Assembly: GCA_017871115.1 (NCBI GenBank)
Contig: JAFCIZ010000003.1
Coordinates: 497,001-561,000, forward strand
Direction: 5' to 3'
DNA length: 64,000 bases
Origin: Cunninghamella blakesleeana
Taxonomy: Eukaryota > Mucoromycota > Mucoromycetes > Mucorales > Cunninghamellaceae
Both the position numbers and the translations under genes were made by a program. The notes under the pieces are model-generated. The model was not told where the DNA came from. It worked only from the letters and a program-made list of their open reading frames with translations, and ran no database searches. Each line of letters begins with the position of its first letter. Positions within the stretch are counted from its first letter, which is position 1. Below are positions 12,148-26,056 of the stretch, piece by piece.

Positions 12148-13687
12148 CTAATTTGATAAAAATCTCATGGCAACTTCGAATCTATATTAAAAAAAATAAA
12201 AATAAATAAATTTCATCGTCCATTTATCTATCCATCTACTTATTTATATATAATATTTATCAACTTACCCCATAAAAGTAGCAGCATTACAAGGAGCAGC
12301 TCTAAGTAAACAAGGACCAATACCTCTAAAGAACCCACCGAGGCCCTCTACTGCCAAAGTTTTACGAGCACAATCTAAAACTCCATGGTATTTACGTTGA
12401 CTTGGATCAAAAGCATCAGTTTGTAATTTAGATTTCATAACATCAATAGGATAGATTGTTAACCACATGGCATAACCAGCAGAAGCACCATAGAGACACA
12501 CTTCATGGGCAGGTAATTCTGTACGTTGACGACCAGTCTTTTCCATGGATCGTTTCACTAACCATTCATAAGCCAAGAAATAAGCCCCATAACCTTGGAA
12601 TTCTCTTACCATAGTAATACCTTGACCTTTATAAATACCTGCCAAACCATAATTGGAATAGATTTTTTTTATAGCATCAATAGGACCCTTAAAATACAAT
12701 CCCGAAGAACCTGCACTAGAAGATGTTTGGACTTGAAGGCGTGTACGAATATGTTCAACAGGACCAGATACAATAGAATTGGCTATACCACTTGCGGCAC
12801 CGGCAAGATAAAATTGACTATTAGTTAAGGATTCACCATGAGGGGAATAAAATCGCTTCATGGCTTCTAATACTACAAATTGAATAGAGACACAGGCACC
12901 AATACCCACTAATGGTGTAGTTGTTCCCTATATTTTTTTAAAAAGATATAATTTGTTGAGATCGTGAGAAATATAGTAATAATAATAATAATAATAAAAG
13001 GCCGCCGATCTTTTTTTAAAAAAACCATATCATTTTTTAATACTTTACCTTATAAAAACCAGCGAAGCCTTCCTTTGCACGGGTTTGACGAACACAATCC
13101 ATCATTCCTTTATAAATAGGATTAGTGACTGATTGGGTTTGGAGACGCTAAATTTCAAAAACAAATAAACAAATAAACTTATTTTTAGTTTATTCAAACA
13201 GTAAAAAAAATATATTTTTTTTTATTTCCTTTTTTTTATATAAAATATACTAAGTATATATATAAACTTACGACTTTAACGGTATCAAATGGCTATTTTT
13301 TTTTAAAAAAAAAAATCATCATCATGGGAAAATAGAATGAAAAATATAAAGGATATATAGTATAATCAGTATCTTATTTTTTTTACTGTCCCCATCCATA
13401 GCTATACTCTATCTTTATCTTTGTCTTATATATATATATACCTGACCAACAAGAACTTGGAGAATACCACCAACTGTACCACTGGCACAATCGATAAGAG
13501 CTTGTGATCTAATATAAAAGTTATGATTCAATAAATATATTACAGCTTGATCCTCATATTTTTATTACCCCTTATTTTTTATATCCTATTTACTGATAAA
13601 AAAAATTGACACTTTAAAGACCTACCCTCCTTGTTTGCCTTTTTGTTTATTAGTTACTGGTGCAATGGTAGTAATTTCAGTAGCCAT
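12148..13687 (-). CDS. YMC1: Mitochondrial carrier, Ymc1-type (SLC25)
   Basis: Inner-membrane solute carrier. Six exons (13626-13687, 13442-13508, 13272-13292, 13049-13147, 12269-12927, 12148-12181) join in frame to 313 residues. Exon 3 is a 21-nt micro-exon encoding PFDTVKV, the first carrier signature. The second and third signatures are PVEHIRT and [37 protein letters not shown] and [15 protein letters not shown] closely follow yeast Ymc1/Ymc2, which are linked to organic-acid and glutamate/glycine transport; substrate here is not determined by the sequence. The final exon adds only about 10 residues ([10 protein letters not shown]). The length fits the family (about 310). A (GAA)12 run lies just upstream of the start. 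Confidence 0.9.
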
Positions 13688-14524
13688 ATTATAGATATAC
13701 GTATATAATGTTAAAAGAAGAAGAAGAAGAAGAAGAAGAAGAAGAAGAAGAAAAAATAACCAAAAGAAAGAAAAAGAGAAGTGAAAAAAATATAGTTTTT
13801 TTTTTTAAAAAAAAAGATTTAAAATGATCTATATATGGAGAACGAGTCACTTTAGATCAACTAATCAAAATTTAAGAAAAAAAGATTTAGCATTAAATAA
13901 TACTTACATTGGCTTTTTTCTAATAAAAAAACATTTAATAGTTAAAACGTATTATGTTGTACATTTTCAAATTCGAATAAATATATAAAAAAATAATTTA
14001 TATTAATTGTTCTTATTCTAACATGTATAATATTTTTTTTATTTTTATTTTAAAATATTTGTTTTATTAATATTATGTAAAAAATAATTAAATAAATAAA
14101 TAAATGATGAGATTTATATATATCTATATATCTATATATATATATATATATATATAATTGAAATGATTAAGGAAAAGAGAAAATATCAAAAATTATAACA
14201 ATAATAATAACATTGATATATATATTATTAATAAGTTATCCTCAATTATTAATAAATGATAATGGGGGAATAGTATGAAGTAAAAAAAAAAAAAATATAA
14301 AAGTTAGATAAATAATGAATATGTAGATAATATAAATAAAATATTAAATATCTTTCATTTCTTTTTTTTTTTGTTATGGTTTTGTTTTTTGATTTTTTTT
14401 CTTTTAATGAAGTTTTTTAAAAATGTAAAAAGTAATAAATAAAAATAATATCATTCTAAATGATAAATCTAAATAAAAAAAAGTTCACCTCCTTCTACAT
14501 ATACGTACATGCACCAATATATAA
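13688..14524. other. Intergenic region with (GAA)n and AT repeats
   Basis: Holds the carrier promoter, a (GAA)n tract (13717-13752), a GTAAGT-like site on the minus strand at 13907 that may end an untranslated exon, and an (AT)n run near 14131-14156. The right end is the 3' UTR of the next gene. No coding frame. Confidence 0.45.
13717..13752 (+). repeat. (GAA)n trinucleotide repeat
   Basis: About twelve GAA units directly upstream of the carrier start codon; read on the gene's strand it is a TTC pyrimidine tract, within the likely 5' UTR or core promoter. Confidence 0.9.
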
Positions 14525-17500
14525 TTACCAACCATTTGCTTGATTTTGAGTTTTTAAATACTCAGCGATCTTATTACCAGTTTGTTCATCTTTCACTTGA
14601 ATCATATAAACCATGCTTGTTTTATCTTGATCGTTGGTTAATAAAAAGGTGATTCGTTTACTTGTTAAAACTTCCACATTTCCACTTCGTACGATGGAGC
14701 TAATTAATTTATTTTTCCCATCTTCTACTTGAATATGCATCTTTTGACTAGGTAATTGTTGAGAGATACGCATTGAAGTACTACCCATAGGATTCCATTT
14801 GGATGTTTCACTTTGAACAAATAATTTGCCTTTACATTGAAAAACAGGTTTTAATGTTTGAGGAACTTCTTCAACAGAAGGTGTTTCATCTCTTAATTCA
14901 ACAGCTGTATCTTGGCGGGCTAATAGTGCTGCTGAATGTTGTTTCTTCATAGGTGGAGGTGGAGGTTGATTAGTCATAGATTCATGATGCATTCGTTGTA
15001 AAATGGCTAATAAATTAGAAGCATCTGCTGGGTGTCGAAAATGAAGTAAATAATTTTCTTGTTGTGCAGCCATAGTGACAGATACACTGATATCTGTAGG
15101 TGAAGGTTGACCAATCACCATGCTTGGAAGGATCCATGCGTTCAAATATAACTGACCTGAAGGTTGAAGTTGAACAGCTAAACAAGATCGTCCACTAAAA
15201 GTTAATCTGACTTGAAGTGTACATTGTCCTTCCACCGCATACCATGATTGTGCTTTCCAATGGAATACTTCACATTGATTATTAGAATATAATACTTGGC
15301 GTACTCCGTTCTGTTGTTGTTCATCCGTTGGAGGAGGTGTACGTGGTTGTTGGTGATGTTGAGGTTGTTGCAAAATAGGTCTAGGTTGTTGCTGAGGAGG
15401 ATAATTACCTCCTTGTTGAGGAAGAGGAGGACGTTGTTGTTGTTGTTGTTGTTGTTGATACATAGGATTGTTAGAAGTACCTGTAGAACGACTTTGCATA
15501 GGATGAGGTGGTCCATTAGGATGCATGTGAGGACGAGATTGACCATATCCTTGTTGGTGATGTTGAGGAGGAGGTTGATGACCATGTTGAGGGCGATAAC
15601 CATGTTGTTGTTGTTGTTGAGGAGGAGGAGCACCACCTTGATTATACATAGGACGTTGTTGTTGTTGTTGTTGTTGTTGAGGATAACCTTGATTATGATG
15701 AGATTGATTAGGATTAAAAGGACGAGATAAAACAGGAGGTTGACTATTCATTGGTTTTGAAGGTGATTGTGAGGTAGGATCAATATTTTGAGCAGTACCA
15801 CGACTATTATTATTATTAGGAGAAGAAGTAGTACGAGGAATAGAACCAGAAGGAGAAGGAAGGTCTTTATAAGATGATGATGATGGAAGTGGTTTATTAT
15901 TAGTAACAGGAATGGAAAAATAATCGTTTGTTTTTTGAGGCACAGCTTGCATGGCGGCTACTGGTGTAACAGCTTGTTGAACTTGAACAGCACGAGGTGA
16001 AATAGGTCTAGGTGATTCATTAGGATTGGGTGATAAGTTTCTTTGTGAAGTAGGTGTTAAAGCAGCACGCACTGTATCAACATGGGAAGGAGAAGAAGAC
16101 ATACTTTCAGCGGAAGTTTGTTTGGATGGTACAGGTTTATTTCCAATAATTCCTCCTGTGTCGCTATTGTGACTGCTGACATCTTTATTAATTTTTGCTG
16201 TAGCAGGTTGAATATAGGTCATTTGAATTTGGGATGATTCTTTGTTACTGCTATTATTATTATTAGCCGTAGGCGATGATCCATTGACGCTTGCTTTATT
16301 ATTATCTCCAGGTACTTCAGGTAAAATTTTTACTGTTCTTGGTTTAATATTAGCTAATTCATCATCAACATCTTCATGTTTTTTGACAGAAGTACCATAG
16401 CCTTCAAAATCATCTTGGTCATCATCAGACAAAGGAGATATTTCACCAGTTTCAGTATAGTAAGAAAAGAAATCCTCTTGACGAATAAGACTTTTCTTTT
16501 TCTTCATCATATTATTCATAGAATCATCTTGAGTACGAATAGGTGGGGGTAACATGGCTACATTTGATTTGGATGGTAAAGGCTTTTGAGATAAAGAGAG
16601 GATGGTTTCTAATCTTCTAGTAGCATTTGTAAGGAGTTTAAAATCAGGTTTGGAAGGATCTGCTGATTCCAATAATCTCTATTAAAATATAAATATATAT
16701 GTAAAAATAAATAAAAAAATAACCTATTAGAATTGGTCTTTTTTTGGTTTCAGATTAAATTATAATAATGAAATCTATTATCAATTTACATTATAAAGAC
16801 CAAGATAATATTTTAATTGTTGAATGGGTGCATTAAAAAGTGATTCAAGTGTAATATCATAAGAAGCTGAATAAGAAAGATCCTATTGAATAATAGTATG
16901 TATAAAAAATCAAATATAATCATATTAATATTTTGTATCATAAAAAAAAAATTATCGAGGTTATTTCATCACTAATACCTTTAATAATCGATCAATAGAT
17001 GGGCTAGCAAGAATATCTTTACGTTCATTAAGATTAGGAATATAGCTTCGAGAATAATTGGCATAGGGAACTTCCAAGTCGTCAACCTAATACAAATAAT
17101 AATAATAATAATAATAATAATATAAAATGATTAATATAATGGTACTACTTAATTGAATTATTTCGATATATAATAATAGTAAACAAATTACCCATTGCAT
17201 AAGTGTTTTACCAAGTTCTTGACCAGCAGGATTATTTTGGTTAGTGAATTTAGATAATTTCTGAAATAATGAAAAAGAATATTATAGAACTTATTAGATA
17301 ATGAAGTTGACACATGCTGCTACTATTATTTAAAAAGAAAAAATTACTTACCGAACTGAATTGCCTGTTGACGTAAACAAGGTTACCAACTTGTTTAATT
17401 AATTCAGTGAAATCGGGAGCAGCTTGAGTTGTTTGTTTCATCCATAATGGTGATATTTGCTATTCAAAATAATAAGCGTTTGTTTATAATCGTTTCGACT

Positions 17501-17727
17501 TTATTATTTATATATATATATATATATATATATTCGTATGAAAGCCTTACAGAGTCAATAATCTTGAGAGTTTTTAAATAAGTCGTTTCAGCTTCTAACA
17601 AATCAGATAATGGATTACGAGAAGGCTTCATACCAGAGCCTGAAGAGTATTGGGAGGAAGGAGTTGAAGTAGCAGGACTAAGACTAAATCCGCTGGAAGT
17701 AGTGTTTATGGTAGAAGCAGATAACAT
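14525..17727 (-). CDS. Rho-type GEF with DH domain and two C-terminal similar modules
   Basis: Predicted activator of a Rho/Cdc42 GTPase. Six exons (17551-17727, 17352-17459, 17192-17260, 16979-17086, 16790-16882, 14525-16678) join in frame to 902 residues. The DH domain spans about 35-205: LSDLLEAETTYLKTLKIID is the CR1-type helix, and PIQQLKYYLGLYNRLLESAD the CR3-type helix. A long disordered part follows (about 205-635) with poly-Gln and Pro/Ser/His. Two C-terminal beta-rich modules (about 642-750 and 789-902) look like each other and like PH/Ran-binding folds: VFHWKAQSWYAVEGQC and LFVQSETSKWNPMGS. No ordinary PH directly follows the DH. A 5' UTR intron is well supported at 17730-17851 (GTAAGT, TTTTAG, two bases before ATG). 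The DH assignment is firm; the C-terminal fold is inferred. Confidence 0.78.
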
Positions 17728-19427
17728 AACTAAAATATAATTATTAAAAATAATTCTCAGATCTTTTTTTTTTTTTTTTGCTGTTGTTATTATTGCTGCT
17801 GTTTTTAAGAAGAATAATTCGCTTTATCTTTTTCAAGTATATATAACTTACTGATAAATAGATTTTAAAAGGAGAGATGGAGAAAAAAAACTGGATTTAT
17901 AAAAAAAAGTTTTTAAAAAGGATAAGGGTTAAATTTAAAAAAGATATATAATTGTATTTAAAAGGAGAGGAGTGTTATATTGTTTAAAGGACTGTAGAGA
18001 GATATTTTTATTGACAAAAGAAAGTAAAGGAATGTATAGGAATAATCTAATTTATCATGTATTGAATAAAAAAAAAAAAAAGAGAGAAAGAGATAAAAAA
18101 AAAAAAATTGGCCAATTTTTTTTTATAAAAAGTTTAGACTCAGCTGGTGCTTTTTTTCTTTGGACGATCATTATTATTTTCAAAAAATATCAAATATGTT
18201 AATATATCATATGACAACACCATAATAGTAATAATAATAATAATAATAATTTTAAATTCGATAGTATATATATAATCATATATTATCATATATAGGTATA
18301 TGTATTTATACATAAACATGTTTATGTGTATATGTGTATATGTATATAATAAATAAAATGGAAAGTAGAAAAAAGTGCAATATGAAAAGTAACACCAACT
18401 TTTTTTTTCTTATTAAAAATACTAAAAAAAGAATTAAAGTTTTATATTAATTTTTATTTTGCAAAAATCCTCTTGTATGTTCCTCTTTTTAATATTAAAT
18501 TTCTTTTCGCTTCAATAAAGTTAAATACAAGTCTATTATTCGAAGTTTATAAAAAAAAAGATTCAAGTAAAATTGATTTATTTTCAAAATTGTATAATAA
18601 CAATTTTAGATGTAATAATAGTAACAATTATAATAAAATAAAAAAAATTTGATCGCAAATGTGAAATTATTTAGACTTTCACCATGTGTTTTTCCTTTTT
18701 TCATTTTTTTTTTTAAGCTAAAGCATAAAAAGAAAAATATGTAACTTTTAATTTAAATCTCCATTTTAATCGACGCACAGTTGTAAAAACAAATGGTTGT
18801 GGCTACATAGATGTGATTAAACTAAAACTCGCTTCAAAAGAACAATCGAAGGTCAGCTTTTCTCTCTTTCTTTTTAGACTTTGCAATGTAGAGAATTCTT
18901 ATTTTCACCCTCTTGGATAAAATTTAACTCAATAAAAAAAAGGGACAGCTACAGGATCATAAAATAAGCTACTGTTTACAAAAGAGGCTGTTTAAAAATT
19001 AATACCTCGGCATAAACACTAGTTCACTCCATGAATATCGAGAATAGGCATGTTGTTGATTTTTTATAATTTAAAACCAATTGATCTACTCACTACGAAA
19101 ATAAAGTATATTACCCGATAGATCTATTAAACCTTCAAATCAATTGATTCATTGTCTAGAAATATAAGTTAATGCTTAATTTAAAGTATTCATATTTAAA
19201 TAATAAATAATATCATATGTTATTGATCCGTTACTATTCGCTTTTTTTTGTTATAAAAAAATATATAAATTTTAGACAAAGGGTAATTTAAATACAAGAG
19301 TGAAAAGAGGAATTTAAAAGCCGCTGCTTTAATTTTTTTCTCATCAATTTCAAATTTAATTTCTCACGTAGCTTTTTCTCCTTGCAGTTTTTTTTTCTTT
19401 CACTTTTTTTTAACATAAAAATTGAAT
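17728..19427. other. Divergent intergenic region, one coding-like fragment
   Basis: 1.7 kb between divergent genes, including the GEF 5' UTR intron. Mostly AT-rich with a (TAA)n run near 18220-18250. At about 18750-18880 base composition is more balanced, and one plus-strand frame reads NRRTVVKTNGCGYIDVIKLK and on for about 40 codons without a start or a recognisable family. The last 150 bp are pyrimidine-rich promoter sequence of the dioxygenase gene. Confidence 0.4.
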
Positions 19428-21004
<1,577 letters not shown>

Positions 21005-21941
21005 AGAAAAAGGAAAAAGAGAAAGAAAAAAGAAGAGTTTGAAAGGAAACACAAAAAAAAATTTTTTTTAATGTACTAATATATATATTATTGTTATTGT
21101 TACTAATAAGGCTACAACCATCAAAAGGAACTTCTTTTACCTCACTTTGATATCTTTCTCTCGCTCTCTTTTTTATTTAATATATACATTTATATTTTAA
21201 AAATAAAATTAACAATCGAAAATAAAAACTTATAAAAACAATAAATAATAATAAATAAGAGTAATAAAGTCTATAGAATATCGTTATCTGTTTTAATTAT
21301 CATTTATAAAAACAAACATCTATATTAAAAAAAGATGATATTCCGCCTTTAAACTCAGCCCAGTTCATGTAGGAAGGTATACGAATTAAATAGTTGACAG
21401 CTTGTGATTCTTTTTTAGGGGGGAAAGTTTTAAAAAGTTTAAAAATAAATATACATGGTTTTATTACTATGATGACATTTATTCTTTTAAAAAAAGTATT
21501 AGAAAATAATATTAAAAAAATAACTAGAGTGATGTATATACATATATATATATATATTTTTAAAAAACTGACTAAAAGTTTAAAATGTAATTATACGTAT
21601 TATATAATTTTTACGCTTGCATTGATCTATCTACTGATTGTACCTAGAAATGAGATAATCTCCCCCCCCCCTTTATTTTTTTATGGTAACTGAAACATTA
21701 GAGTTTTTATTCGTCAAGTGTCAGTTTAATCTTTCTTTTATTTAATTTCAGGGGAACTTTTTTTCATAGTCTGTGCATATTATAGAATTTGTAATGGGCA
21801 TATATACGTCCAAAAAAAATAAAATAAAAAAATAACAGTAATATAAATAGGGTGAAAAAGAATCTTTCATTCATTTTATTTTTATTTTTATTTTATTTTA
21901 TTTTATAGCTACTTTAATTATATTTTCAATTGCTCAATATT
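21005..21941. other. Intergenic region
   Basis: AT-rich. A ten-base C homopolymer at about 21662-21671 stands out in this composition. A 99-codon frame at 21394-21693 has Ile/Lys-rich random-looking content and is not counted as a gene. The last 100 bp form the promoter/leader of the thaumatin-like gene. Confidence 0.4.
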
Positions 21942-22888
21942 ATGATTTTTTCAAAAATTCTATCTTATGCTACATTGATTACCGTTACTTTTGGTTTTCC
22001 ATTACATGTTCGTCAAACTAATAATACCAGTGGTAGTAATGTTAATCAAGTTCAAATAAAAGTAATTAATAAGTGTTCTTATGATCTTACAATCGCCAAA
22101 TTAACAAATGAACAATCCAAAGGTGAACAAGCTATCGTGAAGGTCGGTCGACAAAAAGTATACCCATTACCTAGCAATTGGCAAGGTCGATTCTTTGGTA
22201 GAAAATCTTGTTCTGGTGTAGTTTGCACTATCGCTGGAGCAAGTGAAGCGGTACCCCCTGCTTCTTTGGCTGAATTTACGTTCAGAGGGTGGGGTGGTGT
22301 TGATTATTATGATATCAGTTTAGTGGATGGTAAAGTTCTAATATTTAATAAAATAATGAAAAAAAATGAAAATGAAATGAATAAATACTAACGTATATTG
22401 ACGCTCTTTATTATTTATATATAAATTAACAGGATTTAATCTTCCATTAAAAATTACACCTATTAATGGGTCAGGAAGTGATGCTTCAGAAAAATATAAA
22501 TGTGGTTCACCTAGTTGTAAATCTTTACCAACATGCTCTAAAGAATTTCAAGTTTTAAAAAATGGTCAATTCGATAGTTGTTTAAGTGCTTGTTCTAAAT
22601 TTAATACCGATGAATATTGTTGTCGCGGTGCTTTTGGTACACCAGATAAATGTGTTGCTAATCAATATTCTAAATCTGTTAAAGCCGTTTGTCCTGATGC
22701 ATATTCTTTTGCTTATGATGACCACGTAAGTGAGAATATATATATGTGATTTTATATTTGTGAATATATGTTTGTAGATAAAATTGTAAAATAATAGGAA
22801 TTAATGCCGATTTTTTTTAAAATATATAATTTAGTCATCTACATATTCATGTGTTGCAAGTGGTTATGCCATTACATTTTGTCCTTAA
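21942..22888 (+). CDS. Secreted thaumatin-like protein
   Basis: Extracellular thaumatin/PR-5 family (GH152) protein; members are often cell-wall or glucan associated. Three exons (21942-22329, 22433-22725, 22835-22888) join to 244 residues. A signal peptide is clear (MIFSKILSYATLITVTFGFP, cleavage near 20). Family landmarks: VINKCSYDLTIAKL, the block around GRFFGRKSCSG, AEFTFRGWGGVDYYDISLVDGFNLP, FQVLKNGQFDSCLSACSKF, YCCRGAFGTPDKC, and the C-terminal YSFAYDDH then CVASGYAITFCP. I count 14 cysteines, against 16 in typical plant members, so one or two disulfides differ. The acidic-cleft aspartate in DYYDISLVDG is present. It is the only clearly secreted protein in the window. Confidence 0.92.
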
Positions 22889-23104
22889 AAATAATAATAC
22901 TATTGTGCTGTAATCTATTGTTATTTATTCCATGCTCTATAATTTATTATTATTATTAGTATTATTATTGTTATTGTTATATAAAGGTGTATAGTTAGTG
23001 TATTTATTATTATTATGAGTATATATTAAATAAAAATAATGCAATATATGTTTTTTATTGTGTATTTAAAAATTATCCTATTATATAAATATAATATATA
23101 TATA

Positions 23105-23138
<34 letters not shown>

Positions 23139-24060
23139 ATTATCAAAAAAGAAGTAAAAAAATAGTAGGTGACCTTTGAATAGTCTATTGGTATGATTAA
23201 ATATAAAAAAAGATGAGCATAAAGAATAAATGATCACTGATTTACCTTTTTTTTTTATCATGAATGGTTTATTTTAAATTATTTACCGAACCATAAAATT
23301 AGACCCATTTTACTTTAGAGAATTAGAATATTTAAATTTTGGCCAATAGGATGGGTATACATGCTAATCTATATTGTTTTTTTTTTTTTTTTTTATGCCT
23401 TTTATTAACTGTATATACAGTGAATAATAATTAAGCTTCTATATTTGTACAACACATAGAATCAGTACGGAATATTAAAGAATCAAAAGAAAAAAAAATA
23501 TTATACATAGGTATCTTTATATTTAAAATTTTTACTTTACTTTATATGTATATATACATTCATACAACAGTTGTTTAGCGCAAATAAAATTGACCACCAT
23601 TGAGCTGCTTCTCTTTCTGAATTTATATTTAATATATTAATATAAATACATATAAAAATAAAAATATATACATGCTATTAATTTTACTATAATATCCACT
23701 ATACAATTTTTTTTTTTCTAACAAATTTTTATCTTTTTAATAACACTTGAAAACTACTTCAATAATTGCTTCAAACTGATATCTAGTGAGAAAAACTGGT
23801 AAATATGTATATATAAATATAAATTCAAAACAATTTATAATGTACATTTATTGAAAGAAAAAAAAATGGAGAAAATAAATAAATAAATTAAATAATTCAA
23901 GAATTAAATATGATGTATGATTTAAAATAAAGTAAAGCAAAAGGATAATAAACAAAATAATAAAATAATAAAATAGTAAAATAATAAAATAATAAAATAA
24001 TACAAAAATACAAATATATAAATGAGAATAAATAAATAAATAAATTATTCAAAGACTTCA
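22889..24060. other. Intergenic region between convergent genes
   Basis: AT-rich, with (TTA)n near 23107-23135 and (AATAA)n-type repeats near 23950-24050. 3' UTRs of the thaumatin-like and Rom2-like genes. Nothing else seen. Confidence 0.5.
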
Positions 24061-26025
24061 TCATGTATTGACTCTATCCAATTGAAATATAATTTGGTAT
24101 CCATCATTGTCCGGATCATTCATTGAACCTTGAATCATTCCGTGTCTAATGTTTGTACAGCGTATATTAACACCACGAATGAGTTGATCAATAGCACCCT
24201 AAATAAAATTAAAAATAATATTAAAAAAAATAATTAATATAATGATATATATATATATTATACTCTTTCATTTTGTATATATCTATTGCTATTTTACCGT
24301 ATTAAGATTTCTAACTTCAATAAACCCTGGTTCAAATGCAATAACATAGGGATAAGATAAAGCAAATGAGGTTGGTGTACCTTCCCATTCCAATATACGA
24401 CTTGATCGAATCCATCTTCCTCTTTGGTCCACAAAAAATCCAAATGCTATTATTGAAAAATAATGACAATAATTAATGAATGTTAATTTTTTACTCCAAA
24501 CTCTTTTTTTCTTCTTTTTTAATCCATATATATTTAAAAATATGCTTTTTTAAATAATAATAATAATAATAATAAAAGTAATTACCATCATAACAAACAA
24601 GATATTCAGCAAATTGAACACGGTAAATAGTAATGGGACGAATATCTTGTCTTGAAAATACAAATGCTAAATCTTCATCTTCTGGATCCAATAACGTTTG
24701 TACTCCAAAAGATTTCATATCAACTACACCAATTTCTCTTGGACAAGAAATACACATTTTGCTTTTTAATAAACTAATGGATAATGCTTCACTAGGCAAA
24801 TATAAATCTTTATAAGGCTTCAAACCAACAGGACCGTTACGTACAAGGCGTCGAATACTGAATCCAGTTTTGGCCTTCTTATTATCGTCTGTGGCAATTG
24901 GTTCCATGACTCGAATTGTTGTTGTTGCCAAAGTATTTGGTTTTACTATACATACTAACAATTTTCCCATGCATTCACCAACATAGAAAAATGAAGTATT
25001 GGTGCTAATGGTACGCCCCTTTTTCATAATCATTGATTTGCTATTACAAATGTTATTATTACTATTATTGTTATTATTATCTATGGCTGGATCCAAGACT
25101 TCATCCAATGGAAAGGTCCATAATGTCTTTTCTGCAAGCACTAATAATTGTGAATCTTCCATCAATTCAATATGTGACACTTTGTCTAATGAAATTACTC
25201 GCTGCATGGTTGAACATTGTATATTATCTTCATTATCGTCATCATCACTAAATTCTAAACTGTTTTCATCGCCGTGGCTATTATTTTTATTTTTCTTTGA
25301 TATAACTGTACCAACATAGATACCCATATCTGTTCCAACTATCATTGTGTATGTACCATTTTCATCAATATCTTCTACATTTTCTAGTGATAAGCTTTCT
25401 TTACTTTCACTAAATCCATTTTCTTGTTTTGTTTCTATATAAATAAATAGAAAAAAAAAATTAGGCGAATAAAATAAATAAATAGATAATTTAATATACA
25501 TAAAAGTAATCTTCCAACTTTTTATTTTTTTATTTTTTATTATATATATATTAATACTTACTCTTTTTCATAATGATGGTATCTTGAACACGATTACTTG
25601 TCAAAAACTGCCTGCAGACCAGGGGACGTATTGTAAAAATGGATCTCTTCTTTTTTAATATATCCTGTTGTTTTTGGATGTGTTCCACCCATGATTTACG
25701 AGCCTGTGTACTGGATACAAATAAAGTAATTGGAGGTGAACCTTTATGTCCATGATGGTAAAAAGTAATACCAGCACCACCAGATTTGCTATTATTGCTA
25801 TTGCCATTGCCATGGGCTAATAAATTTTCTGCTGTAGCTGCACGTGTTAAAGATAATTGCGATGTAGGCTGAATGGTACTTGATCTATAAGCTAATATAG
25901 TACTTGCACGTTTTGCTCGTAGATTATTTTGTGATGTTGTAATAGTTAATAATTCCAATGGGATAGGCTAATAAAACAATAATAAATATAAATATAAAAA
26001 ATGGCAATATAAACGAATTAAATGA

Positions 26026-26056
<31 letters not shown>

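Noticed and set aside
15202..15730. Long open frames on both strands rich in Leu/Asn or Leu/Arg (15202-15636 minus, 15296-15730 plus)
   Set aside because: They are other-frame readings of the CAA/CAG-rich region of the Rho GEF exon and disappear as independent genes once that frame is accepted.
21394..21693. 99-codon plus-strand frame
   Set aside because: Its ORF begins in ordinary intergenic sequence, runs through an AT repeat and the C10 tract, and shows no domain or signal peptide.
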